Assembly (NCBI GenBank): GCA_036417435.1
Contig: CM070917.1
Location: forward strand, 58,502,436 to 58,566,435
Source: Inia geoffrensis
Taxonomy: Eukaryota; Chordata; Mammalia; Artiodactyla; Iniidae
DNA length: 64,000 nt
Direction of reading: 5' to 3'
Every line of letters begins with the position of its first letter. Within the stretch, counting starts at the first letter, position 1. The notes beneath the pieces were generated by a model. The model was not told the origin of the DNA. It searched no databases and saw only the letters and a program-made list of their open reading frames with translations. This document shows, piece after piece, positions 32,560-42,790 of this stretch. The translations under genes were made by a program, and so were the position numbers.

Positions 32560-33035
32560 TTGTTTCCTTCTGAGAGCTTGAGTTGCAGCCCCTCTGCAAT
32601 GCTTCCACCCAGCCACCCCACCCCACGAGGCTGCCCTGCCCAGCATGGCCTGAAATCTCGGACATCCATGATCTCTGACCAGGAAATAGCTTTACGCACA
32701 TCTCTTCATTGACACAGGCGACATCATACCTGTGGTCATCCTACTCCCAGCTTGGTGGGCGGCTGTCATGAGCCCCATTGACAGTAACGTCTGGTTGGTT
32801 CACATAGCTGCCTGGGCTTTTGTTTCATTTTTGCTGGAATTAAAATTGCTTTTTGCCAGTGTGTCGGGTGTTGGGTTTTCATTTCACGTTCTCAGTCCTT
32901 CTGTTTCCACTTCTGTGAATCGCCTGCTTTTTCTGTTGGGATATTTCTCCTTTTTTTTGCAGGGAGTCTTCAGGAACTCTGTATATATTCTGGATCTGAT
33001 CCTTGGGTTTCTAGTTTATTTTTTTAAAGAATGAG
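32560..33035 (-). mobile_element. Possible L1 fragment, antisense
   Basis: aggaactctgtatatattct and ggatctgatccttgggtttc resemble antisense L1 ORF2 (the sentence ending in a rest of tggatactaatcctttg). 32560-32800 is not recognised. Confidence 0.4.
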
Positions 33036-33323
33036 TTGTATGTTAACTTGGGTCCTTCACCTATCACTTGTGACCCCTTCCCAGATGAGGCAGCCAGCGT
33101 GTGTTGGGACGTCAGGCTGGGCTTTGGGATGATGAGGACACACGGGGCAGGTGAGGGTGGACAAGGCTGGGAAAGGTGGGAAGGATGAAGGAGAACCAAG
33201 ATGATCCCTGGGAAGCACCGCAGATGGCTGAGAATCTCAGGAAGGAAGGGACACAGGGATGAACTCTGTGTCCTGGAGGTTTGGAAAGTGCTGCCGTGGG
33301 AACAGATTCCTCTAGACCAGTTC

Positions 33324-33454
33324 TCCCTCTCTCTCTTTTTTTCTTTGGGCCGCGCTGTGCGGCTTGTGGGATCTGAATTCCCTGACTTGGGATTGAACCT
33401 GGGCCCGTGGCAGTGAAAGCGCCAAGTCCTAACCACTGGACACCAGGGAATTCC
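33324..33454 (-). mobile_element. CHR-2-like short SINE, antisense, with a 12-bp TSD
   Basis: tttctttgggccgcgctgtg, gggattgaacctgggcccgt and accactggacaccagggaat. Exact direct repeats ctagaccagttc at 33312-33323 and 33455-33466 flank it. Confidence 0.95.
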
Positions 33455-33459
33455 CTAGA

Positions 33460-33662
33460 CCAGTTCCTAACAGGGTGATTTTGCCCCCTGGGGACCTTTG
33501 CAATGCCTGGAGACATTTTTGGTTGTCATAGTGGAAAGGGGTGCTAGTGGAATCTGGTGGGTGGAGGCCAGGGGTGCTGCCAAACACCCTACAATGGACA
33601 GGACAGCCGCCACCACCAAGAATGACTCAGCCCCAAGTGTCCGTAGCACCACTGTTGAGAAC
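33460..33662 (+). mobile_element. MER20 (hAT-Charlie MITE)
   Basis: cagttcctaacagggtgatt, ttgccccctggggacctttg, gagacatttttggttgtcat, caccctacaatggacaggac and tagcaccactgttgagaacc. Ends about 160 bp before the TBC1D16 coding-exon acceptor. Confidence 0.9.
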
Positions 33663-33863
33663 CCAGCTCACCCTCCATATGGCCTTGTGCTAGCAGGACC
33701 CCTTCTGTGGTTCCACAGCTTCCGTTTCCAGCCTACTGGTGTGGGGTAGGATGCTGCCCCAGGGATACACAGTCCAAGTTCATGACCTTGGCCATGCCCT
33801 TTCTCTGTCTTCCTCCCCCAGGCAGGTCTGGAAGAGCCCCGCCTGGGCCCAAGTGTGCAGAGG

Positions 33864-33938
33864 ATGGAAACACTCCCCCGGCAATGTCTCTGGGCCGCCT
33901 CCTTCGCCGGGCCTCCTCCAAAGCCTCGGACCTCTTGA
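33864..33938 (+). promoter_or_regulatory. Upstream ORF overlapping the TBC1D16 start
   Basis: An ATG at 33864-33866 with A at -3 and G at +4 (optimal Kozak context) opens a 24-codon frame in +2 relation to TBC1D16. It reads METLPRQC onward and stops at TGA 33936-33938, past the real ATG at 33884. It lies inside the same exon, so every transcript using the 33822 acceptor would carry it. Known principle: overlapping uORFs usually lower main-ORF translation. The effect here is inferred. Confidence 0.6.
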
Positions 33939-34061
33939 CCCTCACCCCCGGTGGCGGCGGTGGGCCCCCTTCCATCCTGGATGGGGAGATCATCTACTCC
34001 AAGAACAATGTCTGCGTGCACCCGCCGGAAGGGTTGCAGGGGCTTGGGGAGCACCACCCAG
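33884..34061 (+). CDS. TBC1D16: TBC1D16 first coding exon, coding part
   Basis: The exon begins at a CCCCCAG acceptor (exon base 1 = 33822), has 62 nt of 5'UTR, then the ATG at 33884 (G at -3, T at +4, a moderate context) and 178 coding nt to the GTGAGC donor at 34062. The start is fixed by identity of MSLGRLLRRASSKASDLL to human. A Gly repeat (GGGGG, residues about 24-28) is encoded by ggtggcggcggtggg. An out-of-frame ATG lies 20 nt upstream; see the uORF entry. Confidence 0.96.
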
Positions 34062-37000
34062 GTGAGCCCAGAGTGGGGAGGCCTGGGAGGACAGGCCTGG
34101 GGTCACGTGCTGGGAGAGGAAGGCTTGGGGTCACAGACCTGGGAGGGGAGGGCTGTGGAGTCGCAGGCCTGGGGAGAGCTAGCTGATCTCTCTGAAGTTA
34201 GCAAGCTCCTGTGCCACTTCCCCATTTGCCCTAATTTCCCCATCTGGGAAGCAGGCCAGTGACCTTTGACTCATGAAGGGGAGGCAGGACGGTTTAAGGG
34301 GAATTAGCCTGAATTTGCAAGTAGAAGAGGGCATTTGAGCACTACAGGGCTTCTGGGAGCAGAGAGCCCCCTGCGCGCGGGGAGGGAAACCAGAAGGGAA
34401 GCGGGGTATCCTCTTCTGCAGGAACCTGCCCAGTGAGAGGCTTTCCGCCAGGGCCCCTTGAGCATGTGCAGGAACGTAGCCCTCAGGACAATCTTGGTGG
34501 TTTCGTTCCTTCCTGCAGTCCAGGGTGTGGGGTGAGGACTGAGTGGGGCATGAAGCAGGCCTAGCAATCTGGGGGCGTGGAAGTCTTTGATCCTGCACAC
34601 CCTCTGTGCTTAAATCCTCTGTTTTGAAATCGGGGAAGAAAATTCTTAGACTCCGCAGGGATGGTGATGGAGGAGGGTCCTTTCCTGACCCTCCACATGG
34701 GAGCCTGGAGTTACCCTGAGCCATTCCCGGGACACTCCAGCCCGTGGCTCTCCTTAGTCCCAGGAGTGGGAAACTTTTCCTATAGTAGCGGTGACTTTGC
34801 TATCTTTTGCTAAGCCACAGAGAAAGAAACTACACTTTTTTCCAGGGCTCCAGTTGTGTTCTGAGCCCCGAAACGGCAAGCTTCCTTGTGCACTAAGGGA
34901 GGGGGCACAGATTCTCTTTGCAGGCATGTCACTGACTGTGACTGTTCTGAGGCAGGGGGTGTTAGACCTGGTTATGGCACCCCAGCACTCACACCTGAGT
35001 CCCTCAGCCCTGCTGCTCTGAGGAAGCATCAAAAAGATGGGTTAGTGTTACTAGAGGTCTGTGTGGTCCTTTGTCATTTGCGCAAATGACTTGCAACAGG
35101 CAAATGTATCGCTTTGTGTAATTTGCACAACAACCTCATGAGAGTGGCTGGAGCCTGGGCAGGCCTGTCTCTCGGACAAGGAGGCTGGTGCTCAGAGGTG
35201 CTCCCCACTGCCAGCCTGGGGTGGAGGTGGGTTGAGGGCAAGCCCTGGGCTCGTCCTGTGGCCTCCCTAGGCTGCCGAAAGGTGCTTCCGTATCCCCAGT
35301 CCCAGTGCACCTGCAGCCTGGCTGCAGCCCACCTGAGTCCAGACAGAGGTCCCACATCAGATGTCAGCACATTTAAAATTATGAATTACAATCAGATCTG
35401 GGCACTTTAATGCATGCAAATTATGTGTCAACAAAGTACTGAATAAATAAATTAATAGAAAAGACAAGTTTAAATTATACTAATGAACTCTTTGAAAAGT
35501 ATTCTGTCCTCCTGCCTTGATAAGCATATCTTTACAGTCACCTGGACAGTTAGGCGCAGACTTAGAATCACCAGACCCTCCAGGTTCCAAAGCAGGAAAG
35601 CCGGCTTCTGGCCCAGCCCTTTCCTGCACTACAGGGGCCCCAGGTGTTCTCCTGGGGACACCAAAGCCCCATCCACAGCCCCCACATACAGCTCAGGTGG
35701 AAAGCCCCGAGCAGGCCCTGGAAGCAGACTCTGAACTGTAAGGGCAGGGGATTCCAGGGTCCTGGTCCCTGGAGTGTGCTCTAGAAGGGGGTGCAGGCTC
35801 TGGGTGGCGTGTCTTCTTGACCCTGACCACGGGACCAACTCCGAGGACTTGGGGTGCCAGGTGCAGAGGTTCTAGGCCTGGGTCTGAGGGTGTTACATGT
35901 TCTGGGCATAAAACAAAAAAAATAGCAGCAGCCTTTGGAGGGCTTCTGGTATCATCCTGTTGTGATGGGAGGCAAGGGAGAGGGGGCCAGAGGTCTCAGG
36001 CTCCCTTCCCAACCCAAAGCCACATGGTCTGAGGGTGTGGAGGCACTTGGCCTCACCCGAACGTTATCCTTCTGCATAACTGGCTGACAGCCCTGGAGTT
36101 CCCCCCACCTCTTTTGGAAATGGGAGCCAGGCTTAGGATTCTGGGCTGAGCCAGAGCCCTGGGGCGTGAAAGGGACCCCAGCTCCTGCCCTAGGGGCTTC
36201 TCAGAACAGAAACCAGGAGGCCTGGGAACCTGGTGCAACAGGCCCAGGAGTCAGGACACCCAGAAATGGCAGGTGCTGCAGGAGGAAAGGCCACCTTTCC
36301 CCAGACTGAGCAGTCAGGGGCCCGAAGAGCCCACCCACGCACTGCCGGTGGCCTTGGAGAGTCGCTCTTCTCATTTTTGTCAGCAGTGCAGGGCATGACA
36401 TCGAGATGGCCCCTTCTTCCAAAACAGTGGTAAGGAAGAAATGCTAAGAAGCCACAGCCAACTGGAAAAAGCCCCAATGCCACTCATCTTGGATTTATTC
36501 TTTTTGGGACATAACAATAAAATCTGCTGCCTGTATCCGTCCTAAGATTGTGGTGAGGCTGTGAAGCCAGTGGGGCTTCTGGGTCCCTGTGTTCTCCCCA
36601 GTTCCCTGAGCTTGCCGGGACCGGGAGGCTGATGGAGACAGGGAAGCTCTGGAGCCCCCACACAGTGGACAGGGTGGGGCTCTGAACGAGAGGAGGAGGG
36701 AAAGCACAGGACGGGCTGCTGCTTGAGGTCCCGGGCCCCCTGGATCTGCTAAGTGTGTGTGCTTAGAAAATGCCCAAGCACTCATTCATTCTGACTCAAC
36801 TGTGTCCCTCAGGTGTGTTTTCTGAGGGCCAGTCTGTGTCTGGAGCCTGGCTAGTCTGCACAGCCCCACAGTTTTACTAACCCAGGTGTGGCTCCTACGA
36901 GAAACCAGCCAGCGGCACTTCGTGCATGGCCCTCCCTAACCGTCTGTGCTCCTGACCCCTCTTAGGCTACCTGTGCTTGTACATGGAGAAGGATGAACTG

Positions 37001-37563
37001 CTGGGGGCCACCCTCATCCTCGCATGGGTCCCCAACTCCCGGATCCAGAAACAGGACGAGGAGGCGCTGCGTTACATCACCCCCGAGAGCTCCCCTGTGC
37101 GCAAGGCACCCCGCCCTCGGGGCCGGCGTACCCAGAGCTCGGAGGCCCCCCACCCACCGTCCCCCATGGAGCCCAAGCCCACCCTAATCCCCAGAGATGA
37201 GGACATCCTGGTGGTGGCCCAGAGCATCCGAGACCCTGAGCGTGTCAGCCCTTCGCCCGATGACGGGGAGAAACTGGCCCTGGGCTTGGGGACAGACAGC
37301 TCCCTCCCGGCCTCTCAGCCGGCCCACAGTGACTCGGGAATCTTGTCGGCGGTCAGTTCTCAAGACGGGACGGAAGAGGGCCGGGAGCCGCGACCCGAGG
37401 CGGGCGAGGAGGAGGGCTCCTTGGAGCTGTCGGCCGAGGGCGTGAGCAGGGCCAGCTCCTTTGACTCGGACTTGGAGGCCTTCTCGTCACCCTTCTGCCT
37501 CTCGCCCATCAGCGCCGCCCTCGCAGAGAGCAGCAGCTCCGTGTTCCTGGAGAGCGAGAGCGG
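33884..37563 (+). CDS. TBC1D16: TBC1D16, Rab GTPase-activating protein (two N-terminal coding exons; catalytic domain outside window)
   Basis: Segments 33884-34061 and 36966-37563 join in phase 1 (Gly codon split G/GC) to give 258 codons plus 2 nt. The product starts MSLGRLLRRASSKASDLL, continues IIYSKNNVCVHPPEGLQG and GYLCLYMEKDELLGATLI, then ITPESSPVRKAPRPRGRR and a Ser/Pro/Glu-rich stretch ending FCLSPISAALAESSSSVF, essentially the human TBC1D16 N-terminus. Known role: TBC1D16 is a TBC-domain GAP reported to act on Rab4A (full length) and Rab5C (short form), affecting receptor recycling. The TBC domain with its Arg and Gln fingers is encoded further right; human is about 767 residues, so roughly a third is present. 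The gene runs away from CCDC40 with a CpG-island start about 17 kb upstream. Confidence 0.97.
34062..36965 (+). other. TBC1D16 intron between the two coding exons in the window
   Basis: 2.9 kb, GC-rich, GTGAGC to CTCTTAG. I see no identifiable transposon; an AT-rich patch lies at 35370-35480. Open frames here are random. Confidence 0.85.
36966..37563 (+). CDS. TBC1D16: TBC1D16 second coding exon
   Basis: A 598-nt open exon between a CTCTTAG acceptor and a GTGAGT donor, phase 1 in and phase 2 out. It encodes the end of the conserved N-terminal block (YLCLYMEKDELLGATL, ILAWVPNSRIQKQDEEALRY) and then a disordered region rich in Ser, Pro and Glu with SPVRKAPRPRGRR, EDILVVAQS and SFDSDLEAFSSPFCLSPIS. 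GC content is high. Frame shadows on both strands are ignored. Confidence 0.97.
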
Positions 37564-38539
37564 GTGAGTTCCTGACTCCCCACTGCCGCTCTGGAGCCAA
37601 GAGCAATGGCATTTGTCCCCGCTCTGCTCACTGAGCACTGAGGATGCCTGCATCCCATCCCGCAGGCACCAGAGCCTCTGCACCCTGTCCCCTCACTTCA
37701 TGCCACCCTAGGGGATTGTGATGGATGCACAGTCCGGGGGAGGGGGGCTGGAGGTTCCCTCCCTCTTCTCTCCCCTTCCCTAGGACTAAACATTCCCTGC
37801 CAGGTCTGACTGGCCCCATAACCCAGTCTAACCCCCCTGGTGCCAGGCCCCAGGAGTCCAGGTGTCTTTTGTGCTCATCTCTGGAGGAAATGGTCGGTCA
37901 TCCCCCAACCCCCAGGCAAACTCAGGGAGGCCTGGGTGGTGGCCTAAGGCTTGTGGGGGAGGCCTGGTTCCCAGCTAGGCTCTGTGCTCTGCCTGGGGCC
38001 AAGCCAGGCACGTGGCCCGGCCCGCCAGAGGCGTCCGTAGCCTTTCTACTTCTCACACCCTCAAGCTGTAAGAGGCTGGAACACAACCCCAGGGGGAAGT
38101 TGGCAGCATTTACTGTACAGCCCCAGAGCCCAGGGGAACCAGATGCCTGGGCACACTGGCGGGCTCACTGGCCAGGATGGGGAGGATTGTTGCAGTCTCC
38201 TGGCGACCACCACACAGCGTCGTTAGGGGGCCTCAGGGCCTCCCAGAGGTACGTGTGCACAAGGCTCATGAACCACAGGCTTGGGCTAACCCAGAGCAGC
38301 TGGGGCAGGCCTGGGATGGGCAGGTGTGGGACTTCTGCCGCCCCTTCTCATGCTCGGTTGTGGTCCTTGTTCTCATTAGATTTCTAGGCTAACAATGGTG
38401 ATGATAGTAAGTGCTGACATAATCAGACAGCACACAATTATTGAGCTCGTGAGATGAGATGGGCATGTGTGAATGGTCTGAGCTTTGCCTGGGCACTGGG
38501 CATGTGTGCCATGGATTGATTCTTTTCATGCTCCCAACC

Positions 38540-38715
38540 ATCCATCCCAAACCCTGTGACATCGCCCCCTGTGTATAGGGGGCGCTAACATCGCCCCCTG
38601 TGTATAGAAGAGGAAAGCGAGGCTCAGAGGTTAAGGAACTTGCTGGAGGTCACCCAGCTAATTTAGGAGCCGAGTCAGATTCGAACCCTGCTGGGTCTAC
38701 ACCAGACCTAGAGCA
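38540..38715 (-). mobile_element. MIR, antisense, with an internal 29-bp duplication
   Basis: gaggaaagcgaggctcagag, gttaaggaacttgctggagg, tcacccagctaatttaggag and agattcgaaccctgctggg are antisense MIR. The 20-mer acatcgccccctgtgtatag occurs at 38559-38578 and again at 38588-38607. Confidence 0.85.
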
Positions 38716-40004
38716 CATAAGGTCACATGAACTGATGTAATCCCGGGAGAAAAACGGCGGAGGAATGCAGAATGCTTTGCTGGCTTCAGCGGGAAGGAAT
38801 TTGAGATGGATTCATTCCTGTTTTCTTCCCCTCAGTAAGATGTGGTCCATTAAAGCCCAAGGGTAAACTGATAACATCCATCTCGAGTACTGGAGGGTGC
38901 ATGTAAGGGGAGCGGTCAGCTGTAGCTGAGGACTCCAGTGCCCCATGAGGTTCCCTGAGCTGTGTGCTGTTTCCCACCAGGAAACTAGGCTGAGAACATA
39001 ACTCAAAGCCACGCCTGGGTCCCGCCGCCAGTGGGGCACCGTCAGCGTTCCCCCTGGTGGTGCCACACTGCCAGTCACTCCCCATGCCCCTCCCTCAGCC
39101 GCTTTCTGTCTCTATGGATTTGCCTGTTCTGGACATTTCACCTCAATGGTACCATGCAACTTGTGTCCTTTTGTGTCTGGCTCCTTCCTTAAGGTCCATC
39201 CAAGTGTGTCAGCCCTCTGTTTGTGTGTCTGGCTAATATTCTCAACAATTTCCACCACCAGTTGGATTTGGAAGCATTATTCTGTATCGCGTGCAGACTC
39301 CTGAGCTAAAGCTGGGTGGCGTCTGTCAGGTGTGGAAGTTTGGCTGCCCCACCATGAGTCCTTTCTGTGGTCATGCTTTGGGAACCCTACTTTTACCTTC
39401 CAGATCCCTGCTCCACCCAATTTAACTTAGGGGTCATGTTTCTGCTTAGAGCTGCAAGATGTGCTCAGAAGACTAGTGTTGTGAGGGAGCTCCCTCCCTC
39501 CCCGTGGAGTTCCAACAATTCCATATTGCTTGCTTTTCTGGCCCAGTCAGTCCAATTCAGCCAAGGCTTTGGGCTGGGGCATGATGGCCATGAGTGAGGT
39601 CCCTCCCTGCCTCCTGGGAGCGTGTGCTTCAGTCAGGGGCTGATGTGGAAACAGCCTGTCTTTGAGACGGAATGTGAGCGGTATTACATGGAGGCACCCT
39701 GGTTCCTGACCCAGCCGTGCTTGACAGGTTGCTGGGAGCTTAAAAAAAAAAACAGATGTGATTTCAAAAGGGGCTGGGTGGGCCCTGGAATCTACATTTC
39801 CTGCCAGGCCGTCCCTGCAGTTCATGTTTACTTCCTTCTTTGCTCTCGGAGCTGAGTTGCAGTTTTGTCTCCCCACCGCATCTGAGACCTGGAAGCAAAG
39901 CTGGTGTTCCTCCACTCCATCTCTCCCACAGCTCTTGCCCTGTGATGGGCCTGGAAATTGGGACTAAATGGTCAGTAGTACTGGGTGTTATAGAGCAGGC
40001 TTCC

Positions 40005-40175
40005 CAGCCCAGCGAAAAATGAGAATGCCCCAGGCAGCTTTGAAGGCTCCTGATGCCCAGGCCACACACAAACTGATTGAACCAGAATGGCTGGGATGGG
40101 GCCCTGGCCTGGGCAGTGTTTGACCTCCCCAGGGGTTTCCAAAGTGCTGCCAGGTATGAGAACCGCTGCTGGGGT
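40005..40175 (+). mobile_element. MER3-like hAT MITE, degraded
   Basis: gaatgccccaggcagctttg, ctgatgcccaggccacacac, aggggtttccaaagtgctgcc and ggtatgagaaccgctgctg resemble the common hAT MITE with ends reading gtggttctcaaa. The family name is uncertain. Confidence 0.45.
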
Positions 40176-41484
40176 GGGGAGCACAGGGAAAGAGGCATGG
40201 GCCTTGTGCCTCAGACAGAGGGCATCTAGGGCGAGGTCCCGGAGCTCTGGCATCTGTTGGACCAGACACCCCTCAGGGAGCTTGTCGTTGAGGACTTGAA
40301 TGCACTCATAGAGGCTCCTGGAGCAGAGGCTCCTAATTTAACTGGGAATTGGCTCCCTGGGAGGGGAGCAGGCAGGCTGGCTCATGGGATCCCTCTGGTG
40401 GCAGAACTGAAGAACTACACATGGAGGTTGAGCCTGAGGCTGGGGATGGGCGAGGAGGGAGACGCAGCCCCTCTCCGAGAGTCCCCTAAACACTTTGTTA
40501 TGTGGCTGGTAGTTCACAGAAGGGCTGAGTGGTTAGAAATGCAGTGTCCATTCGTGTGCTACCTGCGGGGTACAGCCCGGCACAGCCTCATCCCTAGACG
40601 GCAAGGCCACCTGCCATAGCCACCCCACCAGCCCCAGTACAGTGATGGCTGGAAATCCTTGGCCACATGAGTGTCCAAGGACTATTGGGAAATGAGTGGA
40701 CAAGGAGAGATGTGCTGCTGACTTGTCATCATGGACCCTCCTCCCATGGAGATCTGAGTTATACAAGCAGGGTTTAGGGCCTGTGGCTCTCAGCCCTGTA
40801 CCTTCCACAGTGTCAGAAATCAAGGCTTTGGATTGAGATGAAGGTGAGGATGACCACCAACAAGATAAGTGGCCATCCCATCATTCGTTTCTGTCCTGAG
40901 AGGTACCCAGTCTCAAGGGCCAGTTGGATGAGGGTGTCATATAACAGGACCTGCATGTGGACCCCCATGTGGCATGTCTATTGCTCCCCCTTGGGGAAGT
41001 GTGTGGCGATATGTATGAGCTGAAACACAGCTCCCACTCCCTAAATCAAAAGGTCTCTTCCGGAACTCGTCCTAAGAAATAATCTAAACTACAGAAATAA
41101 AGCACATTTGCATGAAGATGTTCATCATGCTATTCTTTACAATGGAGGAAAAAGGGAAAGAATCTAGAGAAGGAGACCCATCCGTTACAGTTTATCTTCC
41201 AGGTCAAGGGGTTTTTAATGGGGGTCCATGAGCCCCCGAAGTCTTACACCACTTCCTGTATGTGAGCTCATGGGTGTGCATTTTCCCGAGGAGGGGGCAC
41301 CCTCTGACTCCCCAAAATGTTCAGAACCTCGGTATTGCCAGACAGAAGAATGTGTATTTGTAAAGGCTGTGCTACAGCATGGAAATTTATAGTGCATCAC
41401 AAACAAAGCAGGTAGCAAATGATGTGCACATTTTGATTGAAATCTATGGAGAGGCCCGATGCATGAGTGAGGTGGGCCAAGCAG

Positions 41485-41670
41485 TGCTGCCCACTAGAAC
41501 TTTCCAGATCTGTGCCTTCGAGATAGCACCACTGGCTTGCTCAGCTAGGGAACACTTGAAAGGTGGCTAGTGTGACTAACACACTGAATTTTAAATTTTA
41601 TGTGATACTGATTGAGATAAATTTAAGTGGCACACGGGACCACTCTACTGGACAGCACAGGTTGAGAGGA
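41485..41670 (+). mobile_element. MER5A (hAT-Charlie MITE)
   Basis: cactagaactttccagatct, cacttgaaaggtggctagtg, tgactaacacactgaatttt and ccactctactggacagcaca. Confidence 0.8.
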
Positions 41671-41818
41671 AGCTGTGCCAATACATTAGGATAGCGTGGT
41701 TACGAGTAATTTTTTTCTTTTCTCATGTTTCAAAAATGTTACAGTGTGGTTATATTAATCATAAACTCACACACAGCTTAGACTGGCTCACCCTTGTCCA
41801 CTGTCTTGCATGCTTGTT

Positions 41819-41954
41819 TTTTTATTTTTGTTCTTTGGGGTTGTTTTGGCCGTGCCGCACGGCCTGCGGGATCTTAGTTCCCCGACCAGGGATGGAACCC
41901 GTGCCCCCTGCAGTGGGAGCAGAGTCTTAACTGCTGGTCTGCCAAGGAAGTCCC
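41819..41954 (-). mobile_element. CHR-2-like short SINE, antisense, with a 13-bp TSD
   Basis: ttgttttggccgtgccgcac, gggatcttagttccccgacc and cttaactgctggtctgccaa. Exact direct repeats ttgcatgcttgtt at 41806-41818 and 41955-41967. Confidence 0.95.
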
Positions 41955-42597
41955 TTGCATGCTTGTTAATGAGAAGACCTGCTAAGACCCCATGAGGTCC
42001 TTCCCATGAAGCTGATGCTGATGGTCTGCCACCCTTATCCCCAGAGTTGTCATCGGTGCCCCCACCCCCAGGGTAAATGTGTACTGTGTTTCCCCTCTGT
42101 CATCCCCTCCTTTGTCGTTCTTGGTGTGTGTTCTTGGGGCGGCCATCCCGAGTGAAGGGTGGCGTTCAGGTTACAGAACGAGCTGGGTGGCCTTGCCACG
42201 CAGGGACTCTCGCCGTGGCTTCATTGGTGCAGTGGTCCAGCCAGCCCAGGCGTGGGTCCAGGAGAGCCGGATACAGCCCCAGGGGGCCGCGGACTGCCTG
42301 CCCTTGGGGTCTTGCTCCGATGCTCACCTGCCTCCTGACCTCCTGTCCTCTCCTCTTTTCCCACGCACGTGGTGTTTTGGCCAGCCGGCCCCAGCAGGCT
42401 CACTCTTCCCCAGCCTCCCTCCAGCTGGAATGTTCTCCCCTCCCCTGCTGAAACCCCAGCCAGACTGCAGTCTCCTCCGTGACCCCTGCTCGCTCTACAG
42501 AGCTCCTGCTGCTTTCCCGGGCGTCTCATTTGTGTGGCGTTTAACATATGCCGCCTTGTGCTGTTGCTTTTCTGTGAGACTTACCTGTCACCTGGAC

Positions 42598-42790
42598 CAG
42601 TGCCGTCCTATAGAACTTTCCGTGGTGATGAACGCTGTCCTGTGTGGTAGCCACTGGCCACATGCGGCTGTGAAACCCTGGAAATGTGGCTCTGGCAACT
42701 GAGCGACTGGATTTTTAATTTATTCATCTTCACTGAATTTAAAGTTCAATAGCCACAGGCGGCGAGGGCTTTGTGTTGGACAGTGCAGGT
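42598..42790 (+). mobile_element. MER5A (hAT-Charlie MITE), near complete
   Basis: cagtgccgtcctatagaact, ggtagccactggccacatgc, gaaatgtggctctggcaact and tgttggacagtgcag at the end. Confidence 0.9.

Larger units (their letters stand above)
31480..32560 (-). mobile_element. L1M 3' segment, antisense, split by two SINEs
   Basis: gtggtaaaacatacatgaca at 31480 resumes at 32133 as atgacataaaatttaccctc, then gttcagtggcattagggaca, ggaatcatacaatatttgtc and ctaaataatatcccatcgta. These are old L1 phrases in antisense. Positions 31501-32132 are later insertions. Confidence 0.75.
17451..33821 (+). other. TBC1D16 intron 1 (inferred) and its contents
   Basis: Between the CpG island and the first coding exon's acceptor. 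17500-18330: unique, with a purine-rich tract (17535-17585). 19800-22160, 22680-24480 and 24730-27450: mostly unique and increasingly GC-rich, with no supportable gene. 27470-28070: AT-rich, L1-like in style but unassigned. 28760-30270: unique. 30610-31260: unique. Repeats are listed separately. Alternative 5' exons of TBC1D16 could lie here but cannot be recognised from sequence alone. Confidence 0.7.
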
